A stretch of DNA of 64,000 nt, from contig OX375876.1 of assembly GCA_947359465.1 (NCBI GenBank), forward strand, positions 118,849,444 to 118,913,443, given 5' to 3'. A model generated the notes under the pieces. That model made no database searches, was not told where the DNA came from, and saw nothing but the letters and a program-made list of their open reading frames with translations. A program made the translations under genes and the position numbers. This document shows positions 1 through 10,172 of the stretch, piece by piece; the first letter of the stretch is position 1, and each line of letters begins with the position of its first letter. This DNA is from Metellina segmentata (taxonomy: Eukaryota; Arthropoda; Arachnida; Araneae; Tetragnathidae).

Positions 1-373
1 TGTTACATTTTATGTGTTACATTGGTGCAATTTACAAAATTTCAAAATATTTTTGTTATGTTTCAATAATGTAGAATCCTAGGTAACCCATGAGTCACAT
101 TCAAGCATAGGGCAGACCTCAGGGTTACATCTAGAATTATAAATATAGTACTGTTACTTAAGTATTTGGAGTGTCCTGCTTAAAGTTTCAAAAAGCACTT
201 TTAGGATTTTATATAAAAAATCATGTTCCTTATACACACATAAAAATACTATAAATCTGCATTGAAGATAACTACTGCAAAGTGATGTTTTTCTGCTGAA
301 ATAGCATTACAAAACCTCTTGAGATGTAAATTTAATCTATTGACAAACTTTTCCATTAATTTTCTTTTATCAG
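1..373. other. Non-coding flank, probable intron
   Basis: AT-rich sequence with no open frame of note. It ends in a pyrimidine-rich acceptor (TTTCTTTTATCAG) directly before the possible exon at 374, so it is probably the last intron of that gene. I see nothing else in it. Confidence 0.4.
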
Positions 374-489
374 CTGTTCAAGATACAGCTAATGTGCCAC
401 ATATGGCTCCTCAGATTGTTTTCATGTTGGCTAAACCTAATTCTATTCAAGTGCAAACCATTAAAACTCATAGTAAAAAAAATAAATGA
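374..489 (+). CDS. Possible terminal coding exon of an unidentified gene
   Basis: A pyrimidine tract and CAG acceptor end at 373. In the frame starting at 376 there are 37 codons and then TGA at 487-489. The peptide begins VQDTANVPHMAPQIVFML and ends in a basic tail (THSKKNK). An AATAAA overlaps the stop codon. I do not recognise the family and claim no function. The exon reads in the same direction as the PEN-2 exons, but its composition and 37-residue length do not fit PEN-2, which ends at 14413. Support is the acceptor, the open frame and the poly(A)-like hexamer; a chance open frame of this length is possible. Confidence 0.35.
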
Positions 490-1070
490 CAAGACAGTGT
501 TCTGGAACCACAGATGAAATGTTCATATTTCATTTATACACAAATTATGAATTACTAGGGTGGGTGCCCCCTACTGAAATGGCTTTCCTTTTTACATCTT
601 ATTAGCTATTTGAGAAATAGATGTTCTTGTCGGGATTGGGTTAAGCAGTACATCCACAAAAAGCTGTATACGTAAGGTATATCAGTAATAGTGGTAAATT
701 GATATCAGGCCTGGAAACCAGATACAGTCCTCCAAATATTTTTTTTATCTGACCCTCAGACTAGACACAACTTTCTGAATAAATTTACCAGACCACAGAC
801 TAGAATCTGCCTTTCAGATAGATATAACCATCACACAGTCCAGATAAGTCCCTCAGGGATCAAAGTTGTCCTATATTTCCAATATATTTTTCAAAACCTT
901 AAAAAACATTCTATATTATCCTATATTTCTTCATAAATGCAGTTATTCTCCCCCTCCATATTTTATTTCAATTATTCTGCTCATCGCCGTACACACAGGC
1001 AAACTCTGTTAACCTCTCTCTTATTCAGATCGGAGGAGAGGTGACAGAAAGGATCTTCTTTTCTCCTTTG
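490..1070. other. Intergenic or UTR sequence, nothing recognised
   Basis: AT-rich sequence without a usable open frame. PEN-2 exon 1, which should carry about 20 codons including the start, might lie here or in 4255-4824, but I could not identify it. Confidence 0.4.
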
Positions 1071-1078
1071 CTATAGTG

Positions 1079-4000
1079 CATATATGGGCAACCTCCGGCC
1101 AGGTTTTTGATCCGGCCCGCGGAACATTTTAAAATCGTGCTCGAAAAGAAGTAAATATTCTCTGTTCTCGGCAACAAGAGAGTGAGAGGGGGAGGGGAAA
1201 AAAAGCCTGAACTACGTGGGTCAGTGTTTCTCAATCTTTTTCAGTTGACGGCACGGGCACACTAAAAATATCTTGAATTATTTGTGGCAAACCTGAATAT
1301 AAAAATTTAAAAGTAGGTATTTTCAATACTATCTAAAAAAGTTATTATTACTAATAAAATTAGTATTGGATATATGAGATGGATGAGCCTGTTTTCTTGA
1401 ATAAATTAAATCAGAAGGAGGTTTCGAAGACGCCAGACAAGTTATCGGCGACACATCACGCCACCCAATTCTATGGATAATCGGGAATAATAATTATAAA
1501 TTTTGTTATTGTTTGTATCCAAGAAACGGCCTTGCACTTATTGATTCCATTCCTTACTAGCGGATGTGATTGTTAAAAAAAAAACACTGATACAAACCAA
1601 CAATACTCGGATTTCTGGTGCCCACCGGCATAGAATACTGATACTTCCTGTGCAGGTGTCTCTGTCACATTCTGAAACTTAGGCAAAAAGACTGACGTCC
1701 GTCTGGCTGCTGATCTGAAGCGACTGTGGTTCATTATATTAAGAAAGTTTTCCCTCATAGAAAAGTTGAACTGTCCTCACATAGCATTTAGAATACAATA
1801 AAGATTAGTTGTTATTGTTAAAGAGGAGTTAGATATTTTCATTGTGTCATTGGTCTCTTCCTCCAAGACAGTCAAGGAGTCATCATCAACGATTCTACAG
1901 GATAACGATAAGTCCTCTTATTTTTATTTACAAATTTTTCTATCCTATGTTTTTTCTATCATTACAACTAGGTCTTATTTTAGAGGTGCTAGGGTTTAAC
2001 TTTTGATTAGGTCCTATTTTCGGAGAAATACGGTACTTCAAAGTTAAAATTTTAATAATTTGTCAAAAACCATCTCCGTTTCATTTTACCATCTTTCAAA
2101 TTGTTTTGAATTATGTCCTTAGAACCCCTGCATTTCCCCCTTTTTTGTGGAATGTCTGATCGCGCGCCCAGTCATATGTCCTACTCCTCTTAGGTCGGTG
2201 GTACACTCATCGCGTTGCGTTGCTTGGAGTTCTTAGTTCGGAAAGTGTATGAAAGGATGCCTGGTGTTAAAAAGCGAAAAGTAGACACTGAATTTTGCCA
2301 ATTTCAAGAATGATGGACTGATGAATACTTTTTTTATCATGCATAATTGTAAGCCTATCTGCCTGTTGTGTAATGAATCCATATCTGTTGTAAAAGAATA
2401 CAATATGAAGCAGCATTATTCCAGTAAGCATGTTACTCAGCATACACTCACGGGTCAGTTGCGAAAAGATAAAATTCAAAAGCTAATCACCAATTTGGAC
2501 AAACAGCAACAAATTTTTAGTAAACAAAGGACACAACTGGACAATGTTGTGAAAGCTAGCTTCATAGTCAGCTCAAAAATAGCGAAGTCATTGAAACCAT
2601 TCGGTGAAGGAGAATTTGTCAAAGAGTGCCTGTTAGAAATTTCAGATATTTTATGTCCCGAAAAGAAAAAGGAATTTGAGAAAATAAGCTTATCAAGACG
2701 TACTGTTGTTCGACGTATAGATATGATGGCTGGTGATATCAAGGAAAAATTGGCTGATCGCGTGACTGATTTTGAAGCATTTTCAATTGCTTTGGACGAG
2801 AGCACCGACTTGTCTGATACAGCACAACTAGCTATTTTCATACAAGGCATTGACAAAGAATTTACTGTAACTGAGGAATTGCTGGCTTTATAGCCTCTAA
2901 AAGGGACCACTACTGGAGAAGATATTTTTCATGAGGTTAAAAGTGCTATTGAACAGTATTGTTTGCAGTGGTGCAAATTAATTGGGGTTTGCACAAATGG
3001 TGCACCTTCTATGGTTGGTTCACGAAAAGGTTTCATAGGAATTTTGAAAGAAAAAGCAATTGACTTGAATGTGCAAAAAGACGATTTAATAATCCTACAT
3101 TGCATTATTCACCAACAAAACTTGTGCACTAAGTCAATTCGATTGCAGAACGTTATGGATGTGGTGATAAAGACAATTAATATTATTCGATCCTGCACAC
3201 TTAACCATCACCAGTTCAAAGCATTTTTGGATGACCTTTCTTCAGAACACGGTGATGTGACATATTTTTGCGAAGTAAGGTGGTTAAGCAAAGGCAAAAG
3301 GCTGAAAAGATTTTACGATCTTAGACAGGAAATAGCCGATTTTATGGAAATCAAGGAAAAATCATTGCCTGAAGTCAGTGATCAGAAATGGTTACGTGAT
3401 TTAGCATTTCTTGTAGACATCAGGTCACTTAAACGAGTTGAATTTGAAGCTTCAAAAACAAGGTCAGTTGGTAAACAAATTGTACAGCCATCTGAAAGGG
3501 TTTCAAAACAAACCTCGCTTGTGGGAAACACAAATGCGATCTGGAAGCTGTTATCATTTTTCAACACTATCCAGTCACGAAAATATAGATTACGCTCAAT
3601 ATGCTGAAGAAGTAAAATTACTGTCGGAACAATTTTTTAATAGATTTTCCGACTTTAAAAACATGGATAGCAGTTTTAAACTTTTTGCAACTCCGATGAA
3701 AAGTGACGTAAGAAAGGATCCCACACACCTACAAATGGAATTGATCGAGCTTCAAGAAGACGTACATTTAAAGTCAAAATTTGAAGACGTGGAGCTAAGT
3801 GATTTCTACAGGACATACCTTGCCGAAGAAAAGTACCCACAACTCAGGGCATTTGTAAGAAAATGATTTGCACATTTGGAAGCACTTATAAATGTGAACA
3901 GTTCTTTTCCATGATGAAAACTAAGAAATCGAAGTATCGAACCAGGCTTACATATGAGAATTTGGAAAACACTCTGCGCCTGTGTATTAGTGGGATTGAT

Positions 4001-4246
4001 CCCAACATTGATTTTCTTGTTTCTCAAGTTCAAGCGCAAACTTCTCATTAATTTCTGCTGATTGTAAGTAAATATTTAATCAATATGATATTATTCTGTT
4101 CACGTAACTTTACCATTCTACTTTATAAATATATAAAATAAACGTCATTATTATTACTTTTTCACAACTACCTATTCTATACGGCCCGCGACTTCATTAA
4201 TATCTTAAAGTTTAGCCCGCAAGTTTCCAAAGGTTGCCCATACCTG
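1079..4246 (+). mobile_element. hAT-superfamily DNA transposon, complete ends, decayed
   Basis: The left end reads CATATATGGGCAACCTCCGG. The right end, reverse complemented, reads CAGGTATGGGCAACCTTTGG, giving 16 of 20 matches in the terminal inverted repeats. The element is flanked on both sides by the identical 8-bp duplication CTATAGTG (1071-1078 and 4247-4254), the hallmark hAT target size. It encloses a plus-strand transposase remnant at 2257-4051. The total of 3168 bp is right for an autonomous hAT. The perfect duplication with mutated ends and a broken ORF indicates one old insertion that has since decayed. Confidence 0.92.
2257..4051 (+). pseudogene. hAT transposase pseudogene (ZBED/GTF2IRD2-like)
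   Basis: The putative start at 2257 gives MPGVKKRKVD. The frame then meets a TGA, and an extra T in the T-run near 2330 shifts it. A BED-type zinc-finger remnant follows (C-x2-C in PICLLCNES, then H..H around KQHYSSKH). The region containing LDESTDLSDTAQLAIFIQG is the hAT catalytic core start. A TAG at 2891 interrupts the frame just before GTTTGEDIFHEVKS; next come GVCTNGAPSMVGS and the HCIIHQQNLC motif. Further frameshifts occur near 3430 and 3863. The C-terminal dimerisation block is recognisable (KCEQFFSMMK, YENLENTLRL) and ends with TAA at 4049. The domain order matches host-like hAT transposases related to ZBED5/GTF2IRD2. It cannot make a full protein as it stands. Confidence 0.88.
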
Positions 4247-4254
4247 CTATAGTG

Positions 4255-4824
4255 TCACACAGAAAAGAGGTGTATCTAAATGAGTGGAGCCGCTTAACAG
4301 CTAAACGACTTCACATTGTGCGCTCAATATGCAGTCTTTCCCTGGACTAATAATTGGAACTATTTTTTGTTGATCTTATTTTCGTTTGTTAGAACGGAAC
4401 GGACGTATCAATTACGGATTACCTTGCAGAAAACTGCGAACCTCCACATCATAATTAATAGAGAATTTAGTGATTGTAAACTTAAAAATGAGGGAAGACA
4501 GTTAAAGGTAGTGATAATGCACTATGAAAAGGGTAAATAATTTAGATAGATGATATAATTTAGTAATTGATACAATTAGGAGTCCAATTCATGTTCCAAA
4601 GGGGGTGAGGACATCATCGAGGAGGGGTAAGCAATCAGTATTGAAAAGAAGTGGCACAATGCATGAGCTGTGGTGATGATTAGGAAGTAAGGTGATAAAG
4701 TGTGGGGTTTGTAAGAATGTCAACAACACACTTGTAAGCATCAATCCTGCAACAGATGTAACTTTTTTTTAATATAAAGAGAAAGTCCTTGCTGTGTTTT
4801 TAATTGTGTGATCTTCCTTTACAG
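4255..4824. other. Non-coding, probable PEN-2 intron 1
   Basis: Ends in the acceptor TCTTCCTTTACAG. It may contain the unlocated first PEN-2 exon, but no ATG-led stretch here resembles the conserved PEN-2 start. I see no other feature. Confidence 0.4.
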
Positions 4825-4929
4825 GTGGATTTTTCTTACTTCCATTTTTGTGGTTTGTCAATGCCTTGTGGTTTTTCAATGAAGCTTTCCGAAAGTCTGA
4901 GTTTGAAGAACAAAAAATGATTCGAAAAT
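4825..4929 (+). CDS. PSENEN: PEN-2 (gamma-secretase subunit), internal exon
   Basis: PEN-2 is the small membrane subunit of gamma-secretase. It stabilises and helps activate presenilin during intramembrane cleavage of Notch, APP and other type I proteins. This 105-nt exon lies between a CAG acceptor and a GTGAGT donor. It reads [17 protein letters not shown], then [17 protein letters not shown]. The first part matches the strongly conserved first hydrophobic segment of PEN-2 (GGFxxLPFLWxVNxxWFFxEAF). Two nt complete a codon from the missing upstream exon, and one nt is carried to the next exon to make the Tyr of KYVIRSG. Exon 1, encoding roughly the first 20 residues, is not identified in the window. 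Confidence 0.93.
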
Positions 4930-5180
4930 GTGAGTAAAATCTCTTTGTTTTAGTACCTAGATTTTTGACTCTGTTAATAACTGACAATTATTACAGCTGT
5001 GATGAATAATAGTACTCCCGATGCTGTTTATGTCCAATTTCAGCCACTATCAGCATGGGGGGGGGGGTGAAAAATAAAATGACCAAGATTAGTTTCGAAT
5101 CATTGTTTTCAGGGTCTCAAGGCTGATTAATGATAATCCCGATGACATTTAAGCCCAAGTTTAATCAAATAGAACTCTGC

Positions 5181-5300
5181 AGAACCTTCTGGAAATTTTT
5201 AGAAATGAATAGAACCTTCTAGAAGGTTGTGAAAATCAATAGAACCTTCTGTGGGGTGTGGAAATAAATCGATTTCTGTTGAACCTTGTGGAAATTATAA
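5181..5300. repeat. 30-bp tandem repeat with heat-shock-element-like units
   Basis: AGAACCTTCT recurs at 5181, 5211 and 5241 with an exact 30-bp period, and a weaker unit (GAACCTTGTGGAA) lies near 5280. Unit 2 contains AACCTTCTAGAAGGTT, a perfect palindrome that also fits nGAAnnTTCnnGAAn. It sits in the PEN-2 intron. A regulatory role is inference only. Confidence 0.6.
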
Positions 5301-6624
5301 AAAATCATATGCCCTGGTCATGTTAGAGAAAATACCAGCACCCCTCGGTTTCAACTTGAATCTGAACTTTTGACTTTTCCTGTCTACTAAATAAATACCT
5401 GGGCAATGCAGGGTAATCATCTAGTGAAATGAATTATAAAACATTTACAAAACTTCTCCATGGATTATTTTGTGTTCCAGGGGTGTGGATGGAAGTTAAA
5501 TATTTTACAATAAACTATCAAAAACAGATTTGTGTCGGAACATTAAAGTGTTCTGCAATGGTTTCAGAATAAGCTGAGATTAGAGAAAAAATGTGCTTTC
5601 AGCAAAGTTTAAAAATCTATTTTAAATATGTGTGAATTTTATCTTAGCCTGCCTGTTTGAAATAAATTTCTTTAAAACTAATAAGTACTTTGTTCACCTA
5701 GAATTCATTATCGACATCTACGATTCCTAACTCTGCCTCCTAGAGCATTGTTTCATTCTCATTCGCCATATGAACTTTCACTCTGTTTACCATGTATCTG
5801 CTGTTAATATCCACTTTCAGAAGGAGTTAGAAGGTCCATTGATCCAGGTACTCCAACCTACGTATCACAGTCAATAAATACTCTTGTTCCAAATTGAGCC
5901 TTTGAAACATTTTTAAAAGTACATTATCTTTTTTATATGCAGTATACATGTTTATTATCCATTTTATATCAAGTATTTCTATATTAAGCACAGATTTATA
6001 TCTTCAATGGTGCACTTTGAAAATATAAATATGTACTTAAATTAGTCGATTCTTTAGTCTAGAAAATTAAAAAAATTATCTGAGACAAATAATTTTGAAA
6101 TTCATAATAGATGGGATAACTATCATTCAAAAATGCTTGTTCAGTGTCTCTCTAGTTAACCAAGTATTTATTTGGTTTATTTATTTTTTTCATGATACAT
6201 AATTTTGTCCCCTTTTTTGAAATACAAAACATTAAAAATGTAAAATTGGGTGCATAAAATAAAATGCAGTTTCTGCAACCAGACAGACTTTTTTAAATGA
6301 CTAAACTTGAAAGTCAATTTAACTTGATAATACAGAATACCCTACAGATAGGTTGTCTCACTAGTAATGAAGGGTTACTCTGAATTGGATTTATCCACAA
6401 TTTATGTCATGGAGCGCATGACTTATCAGGGTTGCCTATCAAGTGTATTTCATTTTGTTTATTTGAAGTACTAATAGCTTCTAACTCATGGGTTTTAGCT
6501 TTTAAGTCATTGTGAACAAGTCTTAACAAATTTGATTTTAATCAGAATGTGTGTGTCTGAGAAAGGGTAGAATAATTCAATTAAGAACACTTCATTTGAA
6601 ACATATAAACCAAATCTTTAAAAG

Positions 6625-6765
6625 TATCAAAAGCTTGTGTTTCTTATTCCATTTATTAAAAGTTCAACATGGACATACTTTGCTAAGAGTTTTTCTGAAT
6701 ACAATGTTTTTAGTTGTTATTGTTCATCACTATCAGTTTCCATTTAATTGTATAAAATTGGATTG
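6625..6765 (+). repeat. Diverged copy of the PEN-2 3'UTR
   Basis: This stretch aligns in the same orientation with 14570-14713 in the PEN-2 3'UTR. Shared blocks include TTCTTATTCCATTTA, GGACAT followed by CTTTG, TTTTTAGTTGT, TTATTGTTCATCACT and TGTATAAAA, in the same order and at similar spacing. No coding remnant of the last exon is visible upstream. It may be the relic of a local exon or UTR duplication, or a dispersed repeat that happens to sit in the UTR. Confidence 0.65.
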
Positions 6766-6839
6766 GTCTAAGAACTAATCTGATTAAAAATTTAGCAGTT
6801 TGAACCCTTATGGATAGAAAAAAAATCATCAGTAAAATT

Positions 6840-7015
6840 CAGTTGATTATAGTAGTCGTAGTGTCTGCTACCCAGTATGTTGTGGGTTTGAATCCCAATT
6901 TTAGAAAGCATGGATGTTGGTGTATTGATCCATGTTAGAAGTAACGGTAGCTCATCCACCTTGTGCTTCCTCACAAATAGCTATCATTCCGCCTGAGAGC
7001 TGAAGAGGTCAGGTA
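6840..7015 (+). repeat. tRNA-derived SINE-like element
   Basis: It has a box A-like start (AGTAGTCGTAGTGTCTGCTAC) followed about 25 nt later by a good box B (GGGTTTGAATCCC). The downstream body is not tRNA-like and runs to about GAGGTCAGGTATTAGG. The promoter layout is that of a pol III SINE head. No target duplication was resolved. Confidence 0.55.
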
Positions 7016-7148
7016 TTAGGAAAAATTCTAGTTATTAGTTTATTCTTTTCACTTGCTGATCTACAAATCTTTGTTTTCGTAGCTTGCCAATCTATTTCCA
7101 CAAACCTTTTGAAAGAAACAAACTCTAGGTCAATCTTTTAAAATATTC

Positions 7149-7427
7149 GGTACAGCTTCAGTCTACATTTATAGCAGTGGTAACGGTACTTCTAGTAATT
7201 ATGGAAATTTAAGGCAACCCATCTATATAACTTATTGTGGTTTTTATGGCACCCTCGGCAAGCAGAAAGTTCTAACTTTTCATTTTAAATATTCTAGAAA
7301 GTTCTTTCAAAATCCATTAATCTGTAGTTTGATTTCATTGATGCATTTGAAATAATTATTTCCTTGGCAACTTTAGAAGTGCGACAAGACCGTTGCCACT
7401 GCTATAAATGAAGACTGAAGCTGTACC
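7149..7427. mobile_element. Short foldback/MITE with 39-bp inverted repeats
   Basis: The left arm (7149-7187) and right arm (7389-7427) are inverted copies matching at 37 of 39 positions; both begin GGTACAGCTTCAGTCT when read inward. The flanks AAATATTC (7141-7148) and AATTATTC (7428-7435) form an 8-bp near-duplication (7 of 8). No ORF. The 8-bp duplication suggests a hAT-mobilised MITE. Confidence 0.8.
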
Positions 7428-8034
7428 AATTATTCTTATTGGGTTGGTTGATATTTGTTTATAAGTAAATACATAAACAAATTTTGAAGCAACTTTTGAG
7501 CTTTTGTAGTACTATAATCTAGAGCAGCGGTTCCCAACCTGTGTTATGCGTTCCCTTGGTGGTATGTGGTGGACCGGTTAGGCGTAAGAGAAATTAATAT
7601 TAATAATAGCAGAAAACATTAAAACAAATTTTAAAATTTTATACTTGCATTTAAAAATATAGCCATCTGTGCTTGTGTATGAATTTTGCAACCTCATTCC
7701 ACGTTCGCACACAGGCTACAGATCTGATTACTAAATATTATACTTCATTAGAAATGAAACTGAATTATCATTGCTGCTATAGATTTGGTTGTATGGATTG
7801 AGCATCTTCGACCATCCAATAAATTTTAGGGAATAAAAAAAGTTTAAAATCTTTTACATTTGCTTAAAAATTTTATCCCTTTTGTTTAAAAAAAAATATT
7901 TTATGTATCAAAATGTATTGGAACCAAAGGGGGATAGAAAGTTTTAGTAGTGTCAAAGTTGAAACGAAATGAAAATAAAAGCCTACAAATGTCATTAGAT
8001 TAATTTAATTATTTAGCTAAGCTATTATACACTA

Positions 8035-8614
8035 CTAGCCACTGCGTGGCTAGCCCGTGTTGTTCGCAAACCAACACCACGGGCGTGGTTTCAAAACCAT
8101 TGAAGATATATATTCAATTTAAAAATTATTTTTTTAAAGAAAATCATATTTTTAGGTACCAATCTATAGTAAAAATTTCAAATCCTTTGAAATTTTAAAT
8201 CTATCTTTAGCAATTCCGATTTTACAGGGAAAAACTTAACAATCCCAGTTTATGTGTTTTTTATTTCTTGCTCTCATTTGCGGAAATGGAATGGGACAGG
8301 ACATGTAATGTTTTTTAACGCAAAAGGCAAAAGATGAAAGTTCATGTGACATTACAATCTCTTGCAAAAATATAAAAGTCATGTGGGTAGAAAAAGTCCA
8401 GATTCGTGTGATTCTTCTTTTCTCCGGAAGAAACGCGTTTGAAGAACCAGGTAGAGAATAAAACTATTAAATTAATTTAAAAATTCACTGTGACCCAAAA
8501 ATTGCAACAAATTTGGACTATTTATGTGCCAAATCTCATTGCTGTAAGTGCCATAGAATCGTCAGGATTTTGCGGCAAGAAACAGACAAACACTTCCTTT
8601 TATAATATTAGAGA
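8035..8614 (-). mobile_element. Short non-autonomous Helitron
   Basis: Read on the minus strand, it starts at 8614 with TCTCTAATATTATAAAAG, the typical Helitron 5' terminus, preceded by host A (complement of 8615). It ends at 8035 with the hairpin CTAGCCAC-GCA-GTGGCTAG, whose final CTAG is followed by host T (complement of 8034). A second hairpin (8054-8083) lies just inside, with arms CCCGTG/CACGGG extended by diverged GTTGGTTTGC-type pairing. Length is 580 bp; there is no target duplication, as expected for A|T insertion, and no Rep/helicase ORF. It lies inside the hAT-ended element at 7525-10413. Confidence 0.85.
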
Positions 8615-8619
8615 TCTAC

Positions 8620-9330
8620 CAATAAGTATTTGGACACCTGTGATAGAAAAGAAAACAAAATTTATTCATATGCAATAGTTGGTAGAGCCTCCACGAGAGG
8701 CAATTACAGCCTCAACCCTCTGAAGCATGTTTTCCACAAGTCCTTGTATGATGGCTAGTGGTATTTTCTTCCACTCGACTTGAAAAAGACATGCAAGTTC
8801 CTTCACCGATTTTAGATGGTTGTTCCACCCCTTAATTCGGCATTCCAACTCATCCCAGAGGTTCTCGATAGGGTTCAGGTCTGGGCTCTGAGCAGGCCAG
8901 TCCATTTGGTTAACCCCATTGTCACCATACCAATCCATGGTGGTTGTTGCAACATGACAACTGGCATTGTCATCCTGGAAGTAACATGGGTCCAACCCAT
9001 AAAAGTGTCACAACTTATTAAGCACATTGTCATCCAAAATAGTGCTGTAGGCCTCGACATTGAGCTTGCCATGAATTTGAACCAAGGGTCCCAGTCCATA
9101 ATTCCACATCTGCCAAACTTTACTGTGGGCACAATGCATTCTGGCAGGAGGTGTTCTCCAGGCAGACCCTAGACCCTGCCATCTCAATGGTAGAGGGTGA
9201 ACCTTAACCCTTCTTTGCATAATGGTGGAAATTTCCATCATAACATTGAATGCCCAAAAATTATTTAAAAGAACAAGTTCACTTTAAGTGGATCGTGTCT
9301 GGATACCTTTTTAATGTCCATTGCATTAAA
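8620..9330 (-). pseudogene. Tc1/mariner transposase fragment (C-terminal part)
   Basis: The minus strand encodes the C-terminal catalytic part of a Tc1-type transposase in several frames. One frame reads MPTVKFGRCGIM, corresponding to the PTVKfGGGsvMvWG block. Another reads GLGPLVQIHGKLNVEAY. A third reads FQDDNASCHVA and later AQSPDLNPIENLWDELE. The spacing from the Asp of DDN to the Glu of NPIE gives a DD34E triad, a Tc1 signature. Terminal sequences TATTTGGACACCTG (about 8626) and, inverted, TATCCAGACACGATC (about 9300) look like degraded ends. Frameshifts make it non-functional. Confidence 0.85.
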
Positions 9331-9721
9331 AAAAAAACATAGCTGTCAAAAATAAGCAAGTGTCCCTATCAGTAAAACGAGCTTGAAGTTGTCATTCCGC
9401 TGTTTGTTGTAGTTGCAATAAACGTATGATTTCGTTTTTAATTTTGTTTTATTATATTTGAGTTTCTATTGCTAAAAAAGTGAAAATGAGTGGAAGAAAG
9501 GTTTGTAACATGTGTTTCTGTTATTTTTAGAGCAATTTCTGAAAAAGTTTGCGTTTAATTAAAAAAATACCACATGATACCATCATATTGTTTTTTGCTA
9601 AATTTATACCATAAATATATACTAAGATTTTTGTAACCATTTTTCCTTTAATTTTGAACATGAATTATATCATCTTGATTTATTTCACCAATAAAGAAAA
9701 AATCATGCAAAGAAGGGTTAA
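9204..9721. repeat. 17-bp inverted repeats bracketing the Tc1 spacer
   Basis: TTAACCCTTCTTTGCAT occurs at 9204-9220 and its exact reverse complement at 9705-9721. They bracket the AT-rich spacer separating the two halves of Tc1 coding sequence, consistent with an inversion or foldback event at the breakpoint. Confidence 0.7.
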
Positions 9722-10172
9722 TTTGTCGCTCCAGAGAACCCATTTCCACTGATCTACGGTCCACTTTCGACGTGCTTTGCACCATATTAACCGAGCAGCA
9801 CAGTTGGACTTTGTGATCAAAGGCAGGACCATAAAAACCAAGCAGATTTGCTTCCTTACAGGTTGTATTAATCGAAACAACACTCCCTGATGCCTGTTGA
9901 AACTTCTGGAGTATGTGGGCCATCGGTTCGGTGCGGTTCTTCCGAATTTCTCTTGATAGCACCCGTCGGTCTCTATCCCCCAGTTTCGTGGGTCTGCCGA
10001 CTCGGGGCACATTCCGACAATCACCGCTCACCTTCCACTTCTGAATCATAAAGGCACTGTTGATTTTGGGTAATTCAGCTCGCTAGATGTCTCTTAAGGA
10101 TCGTCCATTTTTGTGATACTTGACGATTACACTGTTCTTGAAATCAGATAACTCTGCACTTTGTGGCATCTT
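9640..10172 (-). pseudogene. Tc1/mariner transposase fragment (N-terminal part)
   Basis: Read from 10170 leftwards, the minus strand gives MPQSAELSDFKNSVIVKYHK. This is the N-terminal helix-turn-helix region. Next come KVSGDCRNVPR and GRPTKLGDRDRRVLSREIRK, the GRPR-like linker and second helix-turn-helix of Tc1 transposases. A frameshifted block (CCSVNMVQSTSKVDRRS and WTVDQWKWVLWSDK) matches the first catalytic Asp context W(S)D. A stop interrupts the frame after SLRDI. It could be the other half of the 8620-9330 copy or a separate insertion. Confidence 0.8.

Noticed and set aside
6551..6778. 75-codon plus-strand ORF
   Set aside because: It lies over the duplicated 3'UTR repeat, has no domain, and the frame is not kept in the related sequence at 14570-14713.
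6850..6905. Functional tRNA gene
   Set aside because: Box A and box B are present, but the acceptor and anticodon stems do not pair; it is a SINE head. The same applies to 62940-63022.
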